Assembly: GCF_039679125.1 (NCBI RefSeq)
Contig: NZ_CP155551.1
Location: 620,001 to 684,000, forward strand
Direction: 5' to 3'
From: Blastococcus sp. HT6-4
GTDB lineage: Bacteria > Actinomycetota > Actinomycetes > Mycobacteriales > Geodermatophilaceae
DNA: 64,000 bases
Position numbers and translations under genes: made by a program. Within the stretch, counting starts at the first letter, position 1. Each line of letters starts with the position of its first letter. This document shows, piece after piece, positions 37,391 through 45,443 of this stretch. A model generated the notes under the pieces. The model was given only the letters and a program-made list of their open reading frames with translations. It was not told where the DNA came from and searched no databases.

Positions 37391-37415
37391 CGACGATCAG
37401 GGAACCTGATCGTCG
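37391..37415 (-). terminator. Hairpin after carboxyltransferase gene
   Basis: CGACGATCAGG (37391-37401) pairs with CCTGATCGTCG (37405-37415), an 11-bp perfect stem with a GAA triloop, 7 bp past the stop codon of the carboxyltransferase. Likely terminator for the preceding operon; no U-tract. Confidence 0.55.
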
Positions 37416-37422
37416 AAGCGAC

Positions 37423-38952
37423 TCAGCGGCCGAGGTTGCGGTACCGGTGCAGCCGGGTGCGGAAGCGCTCGGTGTCGTCGCGGCCGAGCAACCCGGCCAG
37501 CTCCTCGCCCAGCACCCGGCCCAGCCGGAGGCAGAACTCGGCCGGCTCGTCGGCGGCGTCCGGCCGCTCGGGGACGACGCGATCGACGATGCCGGCCCGC
37601 CAGAGCTCGGTGGCGCGCACGCCCTGCTCCGCGGCCATCTCGTCGGCCCGGTCGACGGTCCGGTGGACGATCGCCGAGGCGCCTTCCGGCGGCAGGGGCC
37701 CGAGCCAGCCGTTGGCGGCGGCGAGCACCCGGTCGGCCGGCACCAGGGCCAGGGCGCCACCGCCGGTGCCCTGCCCGAGCAGCACCGCCAGCGTCGGGGC
37801 CTTCAGCACCACGAGGTCGTGCAGGCAGCGGGCGATCTCCCCGGCCAGCCCGCCCTCCTCGGCCTCCCGGGACAGCGCCGCCCCGGGGGTGTCGATCAGC
37901 GTCACCAGCGGCAGCCGCAGCTCCTCGGCCAGGTGCATGCCGCGGCGGGCCTCGCGCAGCGCCGCCGGGCCGAGGGGCGCCGACATCGACTGGCCGCGCC
38001 GGTCCTGCCCGAGCACGACGCACGGTGCTCCGCCGAAGCGGGCCAGCGCCAGCAGCAGCCCGGGGTCCTTCTCGCCGGCCCCGGTGCCCGACAGGCCGAC
38101 GACGTCGGTCGCCGCGGTGCGCAGCAGCCGCCGCACACCGGGCCGGTCGGTGCGGCGGGACGCGGTGACGACGTCCCAGGCGGTGCGCCCGTCCTCGGGG
38201 TCGTCGGCGTCCGTGCCGTCCTCGGGGGCCGGGCGCTCCGCTCCGCGCACGTCCGTGTGCCAGGTCTGGCGGGCGGCCAGCACGCGCAGGGCGCGGTCGG
38301 CGAGATCGGCGACCTCCTCGTGCGGGACGACGGCGTCGATCAGCCCACGGTCGGCCAGGTGCTCGGCGGTCTGGACGCCCTCGGGGAACGGCTCGCCGTA
38401 GAGCGCCTCGAACACCCGCGGGCCGAGGAACCCGATCGATGCGCCCGGCTCGGCGATGGTGACGTGGCCGAGCGAGCCCCAGGAGGCGAGCACGCCGCCG
38501 AACGTGGGGTTGCGGAGGTAGACGAGGTACGGCAGCCCGGCCTCCTTGTGCCGGGCGATGGCGGCGGTGATGCCGATCATCTGCAGGAACGCGACGGTGC
38601 CTTCCTGCATGCGGGTCCCGCCGGACACCGGGGCGGCCAGCAGCGGCAGCCCCTCGTCGGTCGCCCGCTCCACCGCGGCGATCAGCCGCTCGGCGGCGGC
38701 GACGCCGATCGACCCGGCCAGGAAGCCGAACTCACCGGCGACGACGGCGACCCGCCGACCGCGCAGCCGCCCCTCGCCGGTGATGATCGCCTCGTCCTGC
38801 CGCGACTTCTCCTCGGCCGCCGCCAGCTCGCGCGCGTAGTTCTCCGACACGTCGGGGCGGACGACCGGCGAGTCCCAGGACTGCCACGAACCGGGGTCCA
38901 GGACCAGGTCGCGCAGCGACCGGGCGTCGAGGCGGGCGGGCTTGCCGGTCAC
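37423..38952 (-). CDS. Acyl-CoA carboxylase carboxyltransferase, AccD3-like
   Basis: 509 aa with both carboxyltransferase halves fused: an AccD-like half (about 1-250; VVAGEFGFLAGSIG, LLAAPVSGGTRMQEGT, YLVYLRNPTFGGVLASWGSLGH) and an AccA-like half (about 270-505; GAGEKDPGLLLALARFGG, LVTLIDTPGAALSREAEEGG, LLGQGTGGGALAL). It transfers CO2 between biotin and an acyl-CoA. It lacks the N-terminal zinc ribbon of E. coli AccD. GTG at 38952 overlaps the stop of the CoA-transferase (GTGA). No biotin carboxylase or BCCP gene is nearby, so it must use subunits made elsewhere or act in decarboxylation. Confidence 0.85.
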   Translation of the reverse strand: MTGKPARLDARSLRDLVLDPGSWQSWDSPVVRPDVSENYARELAAAEEKSRQDEAIITGEGRLRGRRVAVVAGEFGFLAGSIGVAAAERLIAAVERATDEGLPLLAAPVSGGTRMQEGTVAFLQMIGITAAIARHKEAGLPYLVYLRNPTFGGVLASWGSLGHVTIAEPGASIGFLGPRVFEALYGEPFPEGVQTAEHLADRGLIDAVVPHEEVADLADRALRVLAARQTWHTDVRGAERPAPEDGTDADDPEDGRTAWDVVTASRRTDRPGVRRLLRTAATDVVGLSGTGAGEKDPGLLLALARFGGAPCVVLGQDRRGQSMSAPLGPAALREARRGMHLAEELRLPLVTLIDTPGAALSREAEEGGLAGEIARCLHDLVVLKAPTLAVLLGQGTGGGALALVPADRVLAAANGWLGPLPPEGASAIVHRTVDRADEMAAEQGVRATELWRAGIVDRVVPERPDAADEPAEFCLRLGRVLGEELAGLLGRDDTERFRTRLHRYRNLGR

Positions 38953-40163
38953 GAGGACGATCCGTCGAGCCAGGCGCGGATGGCGTCGCCGTCGGCACCG
39001 AGCACCGGGGGAGCGGCGTGCTGCCGGCGGGTGGTCTCGGTCTCGCCGTCCGGACCCGGTGCGAAGAACCGCAGCGGCGGGCCGGGCAGCTGCAGGCGGC
39101 CGAGGGTGGCGTGGTCGACGTCGACCAGCAGGCCCTGGGAGAGCGTCTGGTCCCAGCCGTAGACCTCGTCGATCGTGCGCACCTTCCCCGCGGGGATGCC
39201 GGCCGCGGCCAGCCGGGCCAGCAGGTCCTCGGGGGCGATGTCGGCGAACGCGCCCTCGAGCAGCTCGATGACCTCCTGGCGGCGGTCCACCCGCTCGCCG
39301 TTGGTCGCGAATCCCGGTGCGTCGGGGTGGAGACCGAACTCGGCGCACAGCTTCCGCCACAGCGACTCCGAGCCGCAGGAGAGCTGCACGCTCCCGTCCT
39401 TGCAGTGGAACAACCCGTAGGGCGCGATCGAGGGGTGGTGGTTGCCCTGTGCGGAGCCGACCTTCCCGGCGACCGTCCACGCCGTCCCCTGGAAGGCGTG
39501 CACGCCGACGATCGCGGCCAGCAGCGAGGTGCGCACCACCTGGCCCCGCCCGGTCCGCTCGCGCTCCATGAGTGCGGCGAGGACGCCGTAGGCGCCGTAC
39601 ATGCCGGCCAGCAGGTCGCCGATCGGCACGCCCACCCGCTGCGGGTCCTCGGGGCCGGGCCCGGTCAGGGACATGAGACCGGCCTCGCCCTGCGCGATCT
39701 GGTCGTAGCCCGCACGCCCGCCCTCGGGACCGTCGTGGCCGAAGCCGCTGATCGCCAGGGTGACCAGCCGCGGGTTCAGCTCGGCGAGGACGTCGGTGCC
39801 GAAGCCGAGCCGCGCCAGCGTGCCGGGGCGGAAGTTCTCCAGCAGCACGTCGGCCCGCCGGAGCAGCTCGGTCAGCACCGCCTTGTCGCCGTCGTCCTTC
39901 AGGTCGAGGGTGATCGACTCCTTGTTGCGGTTCGCGGCCAGGAAGTACGTCGACTCCCGGTCCGCCCCCGTGTCTCCACCCGCCCCGCCACCCCCGGCCG
40001 GCTGCACGAACGGCGGCCCCCAGCCGCGGGTGTCGTCACCGCTGCCGGGGCTCTCCACCTTGATCACGCGGGCGCCGAGATCACCCAGCATCATCGCGGC
40101 GTGCGGCCCGGCGAGGGCGCGGGTCAGGTCGACGACGAGGACGCCGTCCAGTGGTCCGGGCAT
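38949..40163 (-). CDS. CaiB/BaiF-family (class III) CoA-transferase
   Basis: 404-aa enzyme moving CoA between carboxylic acids. GVLVVDLTRALAGPHAAMMLGDLGA (cited as VVDLTRALAGPHAAMMLGDLG in part) opens the family, followed by GARVIKVESPGSGDDTR and LLENFRPGTLARLG. The acyl-anhydride-forming Asp is probably Asp183 in VGVPIGDLLAGMYG. ATG at 40163. It is coupled to the carboxyltransferase downstream and follows the MatC-like carrier after 83 bp. A perfect 12-bp palindrome at 40215-40226 lies upstream. A role in activating a dicarboxylate is inferred from neighbours; the true donor and acceptor are unknown. Confidence 0.9.
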   Translation of the reverse strand: MPGPLDGVLVVDLTRALAGPHAAMMLGDLGARVIKVESPGSGDDTRGWGPPFVQPAGGGGAGGDTGADRESTYFLAANRNKESITLDLKDDGDKAVLTELLRRADVLLENFRPGTLARLGFGTDVLAELNPRLVTLAISGFGHDGPEGGRAGYDQIAQGEAGLMSLTGPGPEDPQRVGVPIGDLLAGMYGAYGVLAALMERERTGRGQVVRTSLLAAIVGVHAFQGTAWTVAGKVGSAQGNHHPSIAPYGLFHCKDGSVQLSCGSESLWRKLCAEFGLHPDAPGFATNGERVDRRQEVIELLEGAFADIAPEDLLARLAAAGIPAGKVRTIDEVYGWDQTLSQGLLVDVDHATLGRLQLPGPPLRFFAPGPDGETETTRRQHAAPPVLGADGDAIRAWLDGSSS

Positions 40164-40214
40164 GGCAGTCTCCCTCGCTCGGTGCCGGCCGAGGTGGCGG
40201 CACCCGGAAAGTGT

Positions 40215-40226
40215 CTCAGCGCTGAG
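40215..40226. promoter_or_regulatory. Palindromic operator candidate
   Basis: CTCAGCGCTGAG is a perfect 12-bp palindrome 52 bp upstream of the CoA-transferase start, in the 83-bp gap after the carrier gene. It could bind a dimeric regulator or form part of a weak terminator. Confidence 0.35.
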
Positions 40227-40246
40227 CTATCCGTGGCCAGTGTCGG

Positions 40247-41584
40247 TCACAGCCAGCCGGGAACGACGAACACCAGCCACGCGAGCAGCGGTCCGACGGC
40301 CACGACGATCGCGGCGTATCCCAGGATCTGCTTGTAGAAGCGGTCGCGGTCGACGTCCTGCGCGTTGGCCAGGACCAGCGCGCCGTTCGTGGAGAACGGG
40401 CTGACGTCGACGATGGTCGAGGCCACGGACAGGGCGACCACCACGCCCACGGCGCTGATCTGCCCGGCCTCGAGGAACGGCACCGCGAGCAGGATCGCCA
40501 CGCCGATGATCGCCGTCGACGAGGCGAAGGCCGACACCACGCCGCCGATGTAGGCCAGCAGGAGGGCGATGACCAGCGGCACGCCGAGCCCGATGACCGC
40601 GTCGCCGACATAGTCGATCGTGCCGGCCTCCTGGAGGACGAACACGAACGTCAGCACACCGGCGATCAGCAGGATCGTCGACCAGCTGATCTGGGTGACC
40701 GCCCCCTTGTGCTGCTGCGCGGAGAACAGCGCGAGGACGACGGCGACGGTGATCGCGACGAACCCGATGTCGAGGTCGAAGGCCAGCGCCAGGACGGCGA
40801 CCACGACGAGCCCGACGAGGGTGAGGATCTGCTCGAAGCGGACGGGTTCCGGGCGGTCGGGGTGGATGTGCTCGTCGTCGTCCCCGCCGACGGCGGGACC
40901 GGGCGCCGCGCCGTGGCCGCGGACCAGCGTGCCGTGGGCGTGCTCGGTGTGCGGGACCGGCGCCGCGGCCACCTTGCGGCCGATCAGCTTGCTGCCGCCC
41001 AGGGCGAAGAACAGGACGAGCGCGATGGCGATGTTGAAGAAGAGCGCACCGAGGAAGACCGCCAGCGGGCTGCTGGGCAGGCCCTCGCCCTCGACGATCG
41101 TGTTGACCGTGACGCCGTAGACGCTGATCGGGGAGAAGCCGCCGCCCTGGGCGCCGTGGATGACCATCATCCCCATCAGCAGCGGGCTGATCTCGTGGCG
41201 GGCGGCGAAGGTCAGCGCGATCGGCGCGATGATCGCCACCGCCGCCGGAGACAGTGCGCCGATGGCGGTGAGGACGGCCGTGACGAAGAACATGATCCAG
41301 GGGATGGCCGCCACGTGGCCGCCGACCATCCTGACCGCGCCCCTGACCAGCAGGTCGACGGTGCCGTTGTTCTGCGCGATCGCGAACAGGTAGGTGACGC
41401 CGATCAGCGTCAGCACGAGCCCGGCGGGGAAGCCGGTGATGATGTCGTCGGTCGTCAGCCCCACCGACAGGGTGCCGACGACGAAGGCGGCGACGAACGC
41501 CAGCGCCCCCATGTTGATCGGCAGGAAGGTGGCGATCGCGAAGATCACGACCAGCGCCAGGATGGTGACGATCTCAGGGGTCAC
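40247..41584 (-). CDS. MatC/SLC13-like dicarboxylate carrier
   Basis: 445-aa permease with about 11-12 hydrophobic segments. The N-terminal half (ILALVVIFAIATFLPINMGA, PAGLVLTLIGVTYLFAIAQNNG) matches the MatC N-terminal domain of malonate carriers, and STIVDVSPFSTNGAL near the C-terminus resembles the second sodium/anion motif of the SLC13 group. A long His/Asp-rich loop (about 205-240, HTEHAHGT, DDDEHIHPD) is cytoplasmic and might bind metal. GTG at 41584 (GGGAG 5 nt before) overlaps the 5-FCL stop (GTGA). It is grouped with CoA-transferase and carboxyltransferase genes, fitting uptake of malonate or a similar diacid. Confidence 0.82.
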   Translation of the reverse strand: MTPEIVTILALVVIFAIATFLPINMGALAFVAAFVVGTLSVGLTTDDIITGFPAGLVLTLIGVTYLFAIAQNNGTVDLLVRGAVRMVGGHVAAIPWIMFFVTAVLTAIGALSPAAVAIIAPIALTFAARHEISPLLMGMMVIHGAQGGGFSPISVYGVTVNTIVEGEGLPSSPLAVFLGALFFNIAIALVLFFALGGSKLIGRKVAAAPVPHTEHAHGTLVRGHGAAPGPAVGGDDDEHIHPDRPEPVRFEQILTLVGLVVVAVLALAFDLDIGFVAITVAVVLALFSAQQHKGAVTQISWSTILLIAGVLTFVFVLQEAGTIDYVGDAVIGLGVPLVIALLLAYIGGVVSAFASSTAIIGVAILLAVPFLEAGQISAVGVVVALSVASTIVDVSPFSTNGALVLANAQDVDRDRFYKQILGYAAIVVAVGPLLAWLVFVVPGWL

Positions 41585-42222
41585 GGGTGCTCCCACGGCG
41601 TCTGGGGGGACGAAGCGCGTTCACTGTCCCAGTGACCGGCGGGTAGCGCCTGCCATCCGCCGGACGGCGTGACCACCGCCGTCATGGGTACGTCGTGCGG
41701 CTCGGTGGGCAGCGAGTCGAGGAGCTCGTCGTCGAACACGACGGCGACCAGCACCGCCCCGGGCCGGGCGTGCCGGAGCGCCCGGTCGTAGTAGCCGGCG
41801 CCGCGGCCCAGCCGTGCCCCGGTGCGGGAGACGGCCGTCGCGGGGACGACGACGACGTCGGCCGCCCCGAGCGCGCCGGCTCCCAGCCGCGCCCCCACCG
41901 GTTCCAGGAGGCCGAACCGGCCGGGGGCCAGCTCGCCGGCGTGCTCGGCCCAGTCCAGCTCGCGCCCGCGGGCGGGCACGACCGGCAGCAGCAGGCGGGC
42001 GCCGTCCCGGGTGAGGGCGCCGGGAAGGAGGCCGTGCCCCGGCTCGGTCTCGTCGGGCACGAAGGCGGCGACCGTCGGGGCGCCGGCCACCCCTGCCGAC
42101 AGCGCCCCGGCCACCCTGGTGGCCGCCGACGCGCGCTCAGCCGGGGAGCGGGCCGCGCGGCGTCGCAGCAGCTCCTCGCGCAGCCGGCCCTTGCCGCTCG
42201 CGGCATCGCTCGCCGTGCCCAT
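41581..42222 (-). CDS. 5-formyltetrahydrofolate cyclo-ligase
   Basis: 213-aa enzyme converting 5-formyl-THF to 5,10-methenyl-THF with ATP, part of folate one-carbon metabolism. ELLRRRAARSP near the start, then FVPDETEPGHGLLP, and the signature VVPATAVSRTGARLGRGAGYYDRAL (cited as GARLGRGAGYYDRAL) with the phosphate-binding glycines. The C-terminus PTEPHDVPMTAVVTP is family-typical. ATG at 42222 lies 26 bp from the galU start, head to head. Leaderless -10-like elements face both genes. Matches Rv0992c next to galU in M. tuberculosis. Confidence 0.93.
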   Translation of the reverse strand: MGTASDAASGKGRLREELLRRRAARSPAERASAATRVAGALSAGVAGAPTVAAFVPDETEPGHGLLPGALTRDGARLLLPVVPARGRELDWAEHAGELAPGRFGLLEPVGARLGAGALGAADVVVVPATAVSRTGARLGRGAGYYDRALRHARPGAVLVAVVFDDELLDSLPTEPHDVPMTAVVTPSGGWQALPAGHWDSERASSPQTPWEHP

Positions 42223-42228
42223 CCGCGC

Positions 42229-42242
42229 AGGCTAGCTAGGCT
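42229..42242. promoter_or_regulatory. Mirror-image -10 elements for 5-FCL and galU
   Basis: The 26-bp intergenic region contains TAGCCT on the minus strand (42234-42229) and TAGGCT on the plus strand (42237-42242). Each ends 6 nt from its start codon (42222 and 42249), the spacing of leaderless promoters. The -35 regions would lie inside the opposite gene. Confidence 0.55.
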
Positions 42243-42248
42243 GCCCGC

Positions 42249-43169
42249 ATGTCGATCTCCAACGCGCGCCCGACCCGGAAGGCGGTCATCCCCGTCGCCG
42301 GCATGGGTACCCGATTCCTGCCGGCGACCAAGGCCGTCCCCAAGGAGCTGCTGCCGGTGGTGGACCGGCCGGCGCTGCAGTACATCGTCGAGGAGGCCGC
42401 CCGGGCCGGCCTGCCCGAGGTGCTCATGGTGACCGGGCGCAACAAGGCGGCGATCGAGGACTACTTCGACCGCACGCCCGAGCTCGAGGCCGCCCTGGAG
42501 AAGAAGGGCGACGCCTCGCGGCTCGCCGCCGTGCACGAGTCCACCGACGTCGCGCAGGTGCACTTCGTCCGTCAGGGTGAGGCGCAGGGCCTGGGGCACG
42601 CGGTGCTCCAGGCGGCCGCCTTCGTCGGTGACGAGCCGTTCGCGGTGCTGCTCGGCGACGACCTCATCGACGCCCGCGACCACCTGCTCGAGCAGATGCT
42701 CGCCGTCCAGGCCGAGCACGGCGGCTCGGTCGTGGCGCTGCTCGACGTCGGGCGGGAGAACATCGACAAGTACGGCGCCGTCGCCGTCGAGCCCACCGCC
42801 GACGGCACCGACGTCGTCGCGATCACCGGCCTGGTCGAGAAGCCGCCGGTCGACGAGGCCCCCAGCAGCCTGGCCATCATCGGCCGCTACGTGCTCGCGC
42901 CGGGAATCTTCGACGTGCTGCGGGAGACCGCGCCCGGTCGTGGCGGGGAGATCCAGCTGACCGACGCGCTGGCCACCCTCGTGGAGCGCGGCGAGCCCGT
43001 CCACGGCGTGGTCTTCCGTGGCCGCCGCTACGACACCGGCGACAAGCTCGACTACCTCAAGGCGGTCGTCCGGCTGGCCGTCGAGCGTGACGACCTCGGC
43101 CCGCCGCTGCGCGCCTGGCTGCGCGACTTCGTCACCGAGCTGCCCGCGGAGGGCGCGTCGCCGTCCTGA
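42249..43169 (+). CDS. galU: UTP-glucose-1-phosphate uridylyltransferase
   Basis: 306-aa nucleotidyltransferase making UDP-glucose for cell-wall polysaccharides, trehalose and glycolipids. AGMGTRFLPATKAVPKELLP (18-37) is the UTP-binding signature with the basic Lys, followed by QYIVEEAARAG and EDYFDRTPELE. FVRQGEAQGLGHAV, LLGDDLID and GRGGEIQLTDA are all intact. ATG at 42249. First gene of galU-glp-rimJ-sepX, an order shared with Mycobacterium (Rv0993-Rv0996). Confidence 0.96.
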   Translation: MSISNARPTRKAVIPVAGMGTRFLPATKAVPKELLPVVDRPALQYIVEEAARAGLPEVLMVTGRNKAAIEDYFDRTPELEAALEKKGDASRLAAVHESTDVAQVHFVRQGEAQGLGHAVLQAAAFVGDEPFAVLLGDDLIDARDHLLEQMLAVQAEHGGSVVALLDVGRENIDKYGAVAVEPTADGTDVVAITGLVEKPPVDEAPSSLAIIGRYVLAPGIFDVLRETAPGRGGEIQLTDALATLVERGEPVHGVVFRGRRYDTGDKLDYLKAVVRLAVERDDLGPPLRAWLRDFVTELPAEGASPS

Positions 43170-43203
43170 CCGGCGCCCGCGGGGGCACGATCGGGCGGTG
43201 AGA

Positions 43204-44619
43204 ATGTCCGGGCAGAACGGCAGCGACAACGGCGTGGGTGGAGCGTTCCGGGGAAACCGGGACACCGCCCAGGTCGACATGCCCATGGCGCCACCTCGTC
43301 CGACCGGGCCGGGCGGCGCCCCGGCCACGCAGGCCCCCGCGGTCACCGGCCCCGTGCCGCTGCCGGCCGACGGCCGCTCCGACGCCTCGCCGCAGGTGCG
43401 CACGGTGGAGCGGCACCTGGACGAGATCCTGTCCGCCGTTCCGCAGCCCGACCCGATCGAGCTGGCCGTGCTCGACGCGCAGGGGCTGCTCTGCGCCGAG
43501 GAGGTCGTCAGCCAGCGGGCGCTGCCCGCCTTCGACCAGGCGGGGCTCGACGGCTACGCCGCACGGGCCGACGACATCGCGTCCGCCACCGTGCAGGAGC
43601 CGGTGGAGCTGGCGGTGGTGGGGGAGAGCGTGGCCGGCGCGGGTGCACCGTCGTCGATCGGCCCCGGGCTGGCGCTCAAGCTCGCCGCCGGGGCGATGCT
43701 GCCGGCCGGCGCGGACGTCGTCGTCCCCGCCGTCTGGACCGACCAGGGGGTGGCCCGGGTCGCGGTCCAGGCCGCCCCCCCGGCCGGTGCCTACGTCCGG
43801 CTGACCGGGGACGACGTCGCCCCCGGCGACCCGGCGGTGCAGGTCGGGACCCCGATCGGCCCCGCCCAGATCAGCCTGCTCGCCGCGGTGGGCCGGGAAC
43901 GGGTCCTCGTCCGCCCCCGGCCGAGGGTCGTCGTGCTGAGCGCGGGGAGCGAGCTGGTCGACGTCACCGCCACTCCGTCGCCGGGCCAGATGGTCGACGT
44001 CAACAGCTACGCGCTCGCCGCGGCCGCCCGGGACGCCGGCGCGGACGCCTACCGGTGGGGCATCCTGCCCACCGACCAGCGGCGGCTGACCGAGGTGCTG
44101 GAGAGCCAGCTGCTCCGCAGCGACCTGGTGCTCGTCTCGGGCACCTTCGCCAGCGGCGGGTTCGACCTGGTGCAGGAGGCGCTCGCCGGGCTCGGCGAGA
44201 TGCGGTTCCGTCAGGTGGCGATGCATCCCGGGCCGGCGCAGGGCTTCGGCCGGCTGGGCCGGGACGGCGTGCCGGTCATCTGCGTGCCGGGGGAGCCGGT
44301 GGCGGCCCTCGTCTCGTTCGAGGTGTTCGTCCGGCCCGCGATCCGGCTGATGCTGGGCAAGCGGCAGCTGTTCCGGCGGACGGTCCAGGCCATCGCCGGG
44401 CAGCAGTTGCTCTCGCCGCTGGGCTACCGCCAGTACCTGCACGGCACCGTCATGCGCCACCCCGACGGCGGCTACGTCGTCGAGCCGGTGGGCGAGGCCA
44501 CCGACGCGCTGCTCGCGCGGATGGCCCGGGCGAACTGCCTGATCGTCGTCGACGAGGACGTCACCGAGGTGGCCGCGGGCGGGCTGGTCACCGTCATGCC
44601 GCTGCTGCTCGGCGGCTGA
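43204..44619 (+). CDS. glp: Gephyrin-like MoeA homologue Glp (divisome-linked)
   Basis: 471 aa. Residues 75-470 are a MoeA fold (AFDQAGLDGYAARADD, LTGDDVAPGD, VVLSAGSELVD, GQMVDVNSYALAAAARDAGA, VICVPGEPVAALVSFEVF) behind a 75-residue Gly/Pro-rich N-terminal extension. The active-site loop that reads SGGVSVGxxD in MoeA is SGTFASGGFD here, and the PGKPxxFG lysine loop is HPGPAQGFG, so molybdotransferase activity is doubtful. In Corynebacterium the homologous Glp binds SepF and the membrane receptor GlpR and acts in division. The receptor homologue is encoded two genes downstream, which supports the Glp identity. ATG at 43204; GTG at 43198 possible. Confidence 0.85.
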   Translation: MSGQNGSDNGVGGAFRGNRDTAQVDMPMAPPRPTGPGGAPATQAPAVTGPVPLPADGRSDASPQVRTVERHLDEILSAVPQPDPIELAVLDAQGLLCAEEVVSQRALPAFDQAGLDGYAARADDIASATVQEPVELAVVGESVAGAGAPSSIGPGLALKLAAGAMLPAGADVVVPAVWTDQGVARVAVQAAPPAGAYVRLTGDDVAPGDPAVQVGTPIGPAQISLLAAVGRERVLVRPRPRVVVLSAGSELVDVTATPSPGQMVDVNSYALAAAARDAGADAYRWGILPTDQRRLTEVLESQLLRSDLVLVSGTFASGGFDLVQEALAGLGEMRFRQVAMHPGPAQGFGRLGRDGVPVICVPGEPVAALVSFEVFVRPAIRLMLGKRQLFRRTVQAIAGQQLLSPLGYRQYLHGTVMRHPDGGYVVEPVGEATDALLARMARANCLIVVDEDVTEVAAGGLVTVMPLLLGG

Positions 44620-44631
44620 CCCGCCGGTGCC

Positions 44632-45264
44632 GTGACCGACCCCCTGCTGCACCCCGGCTGGCCTGCGCGACTGGCGTGGGGCCCGGTCGAGCTCCACCCG
44701 TTGCGCCGCCGCGACGCGGTGGAGTGGAGCGCGCTGCGGCTGGCCAACGAGGACTGGCTGCGTCCGTGGGAGCCGACGGCGGCCGTGCCCTGGCCGGCGC
44801 GGCACACGCCGGCGGCGTACCGGGCGATGCGGCGGATGGTGGCCCGCCGGGCGCGCACGGGGATCTCGCTGCCGTTCGCCGTCCGCGTCGAGGGCCGGCT
44901 GGCCGGTCAGGTCACCGTGGACAACATCGCGCGCGGCGCGCTGCGGGCCGGGTACCTCGGCTACTGGATCGACCGGTCGGTCGCCGGGCGCGGCGTCGCG
45001 TCGCTGGCCGTGGCGCTGGTGTGCGACCACGCGTTCGGGCCCGGTGGGCTGCACCGGCTGCAGGCCGACATCCGGCCGGAGAACCTGCCCAGTCAGCGCC
45101 TCGTGCAGCGGCTGGGGTTCCAGCAGGAGGGGTTGCTGCGCCGCTACCTCGACATCGACGGCGACTGGCGCGACCACCTGTCGTACGCGCTGCTCGCCGA
45201 GGACCTCCCCGGGGGTGTGCTGGCGCGCTGGCGGCAGATGTCGCCGGGGCGACCTGTCGACTGA
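44632..45264 (+). CDS. rimJ: GNAT acetyltransferase, RimJ-like
   Basis: 210-aa GNAT of the RimJ/RimL group, which acetylate protein N-termini (ribosomal S5/S12-L7 in E. coli). PVELHPLRRRDAVEW begins the fold, YWIDRSVAGRGVASLAV is the acetyl-CoA loop (motif A) and NLPSQRLVQRLGFQQEGLLRRYLDIDG (cited as NLPSQRLVQRLGFQQEG) is the C-terminal motif B of the family. GTG at 44632 follows the glp stop by 12 bp, so the two are likely co-transcribed. The target protein here is unknown; linkage to glp and sepX is conserved. Confidence 0.88.
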   Translation: MTDPLLHPGWPARLAWGPVELHPLRRRDAVEWSALRLANEDWLRPWEPTAAVPWPARHTPAAYRAMRRMVARRARTGISLPFAVRVEGRLAGQVTVDNIARGALRAGYLGYWIDRSVAGRGVASLAVALVCDHAFGPGGLHRLQADIRPENLPSQRLVQRLGFQQEGLLRRYLDIDGDWRDHLSYALLAEDLPGGVLARWRQMSPGRPVD

Positions 45265-45443
45265 TCGGCTCGCCGACATAGCACGGGGGCCGGCGGCCGC
45301 GCGGGTGGCCCGGGGCGACACGCCGTCTCCCGTCACACCGGTCCCACAACACATCAGCGACACGCCGCGCGCCTCCCGCATCCGGCCGCCGCCCCTGCAT
45401 AACCTCGCCGGGCGAGTGACTCATGTGACAGGTGGTGTTCGGA

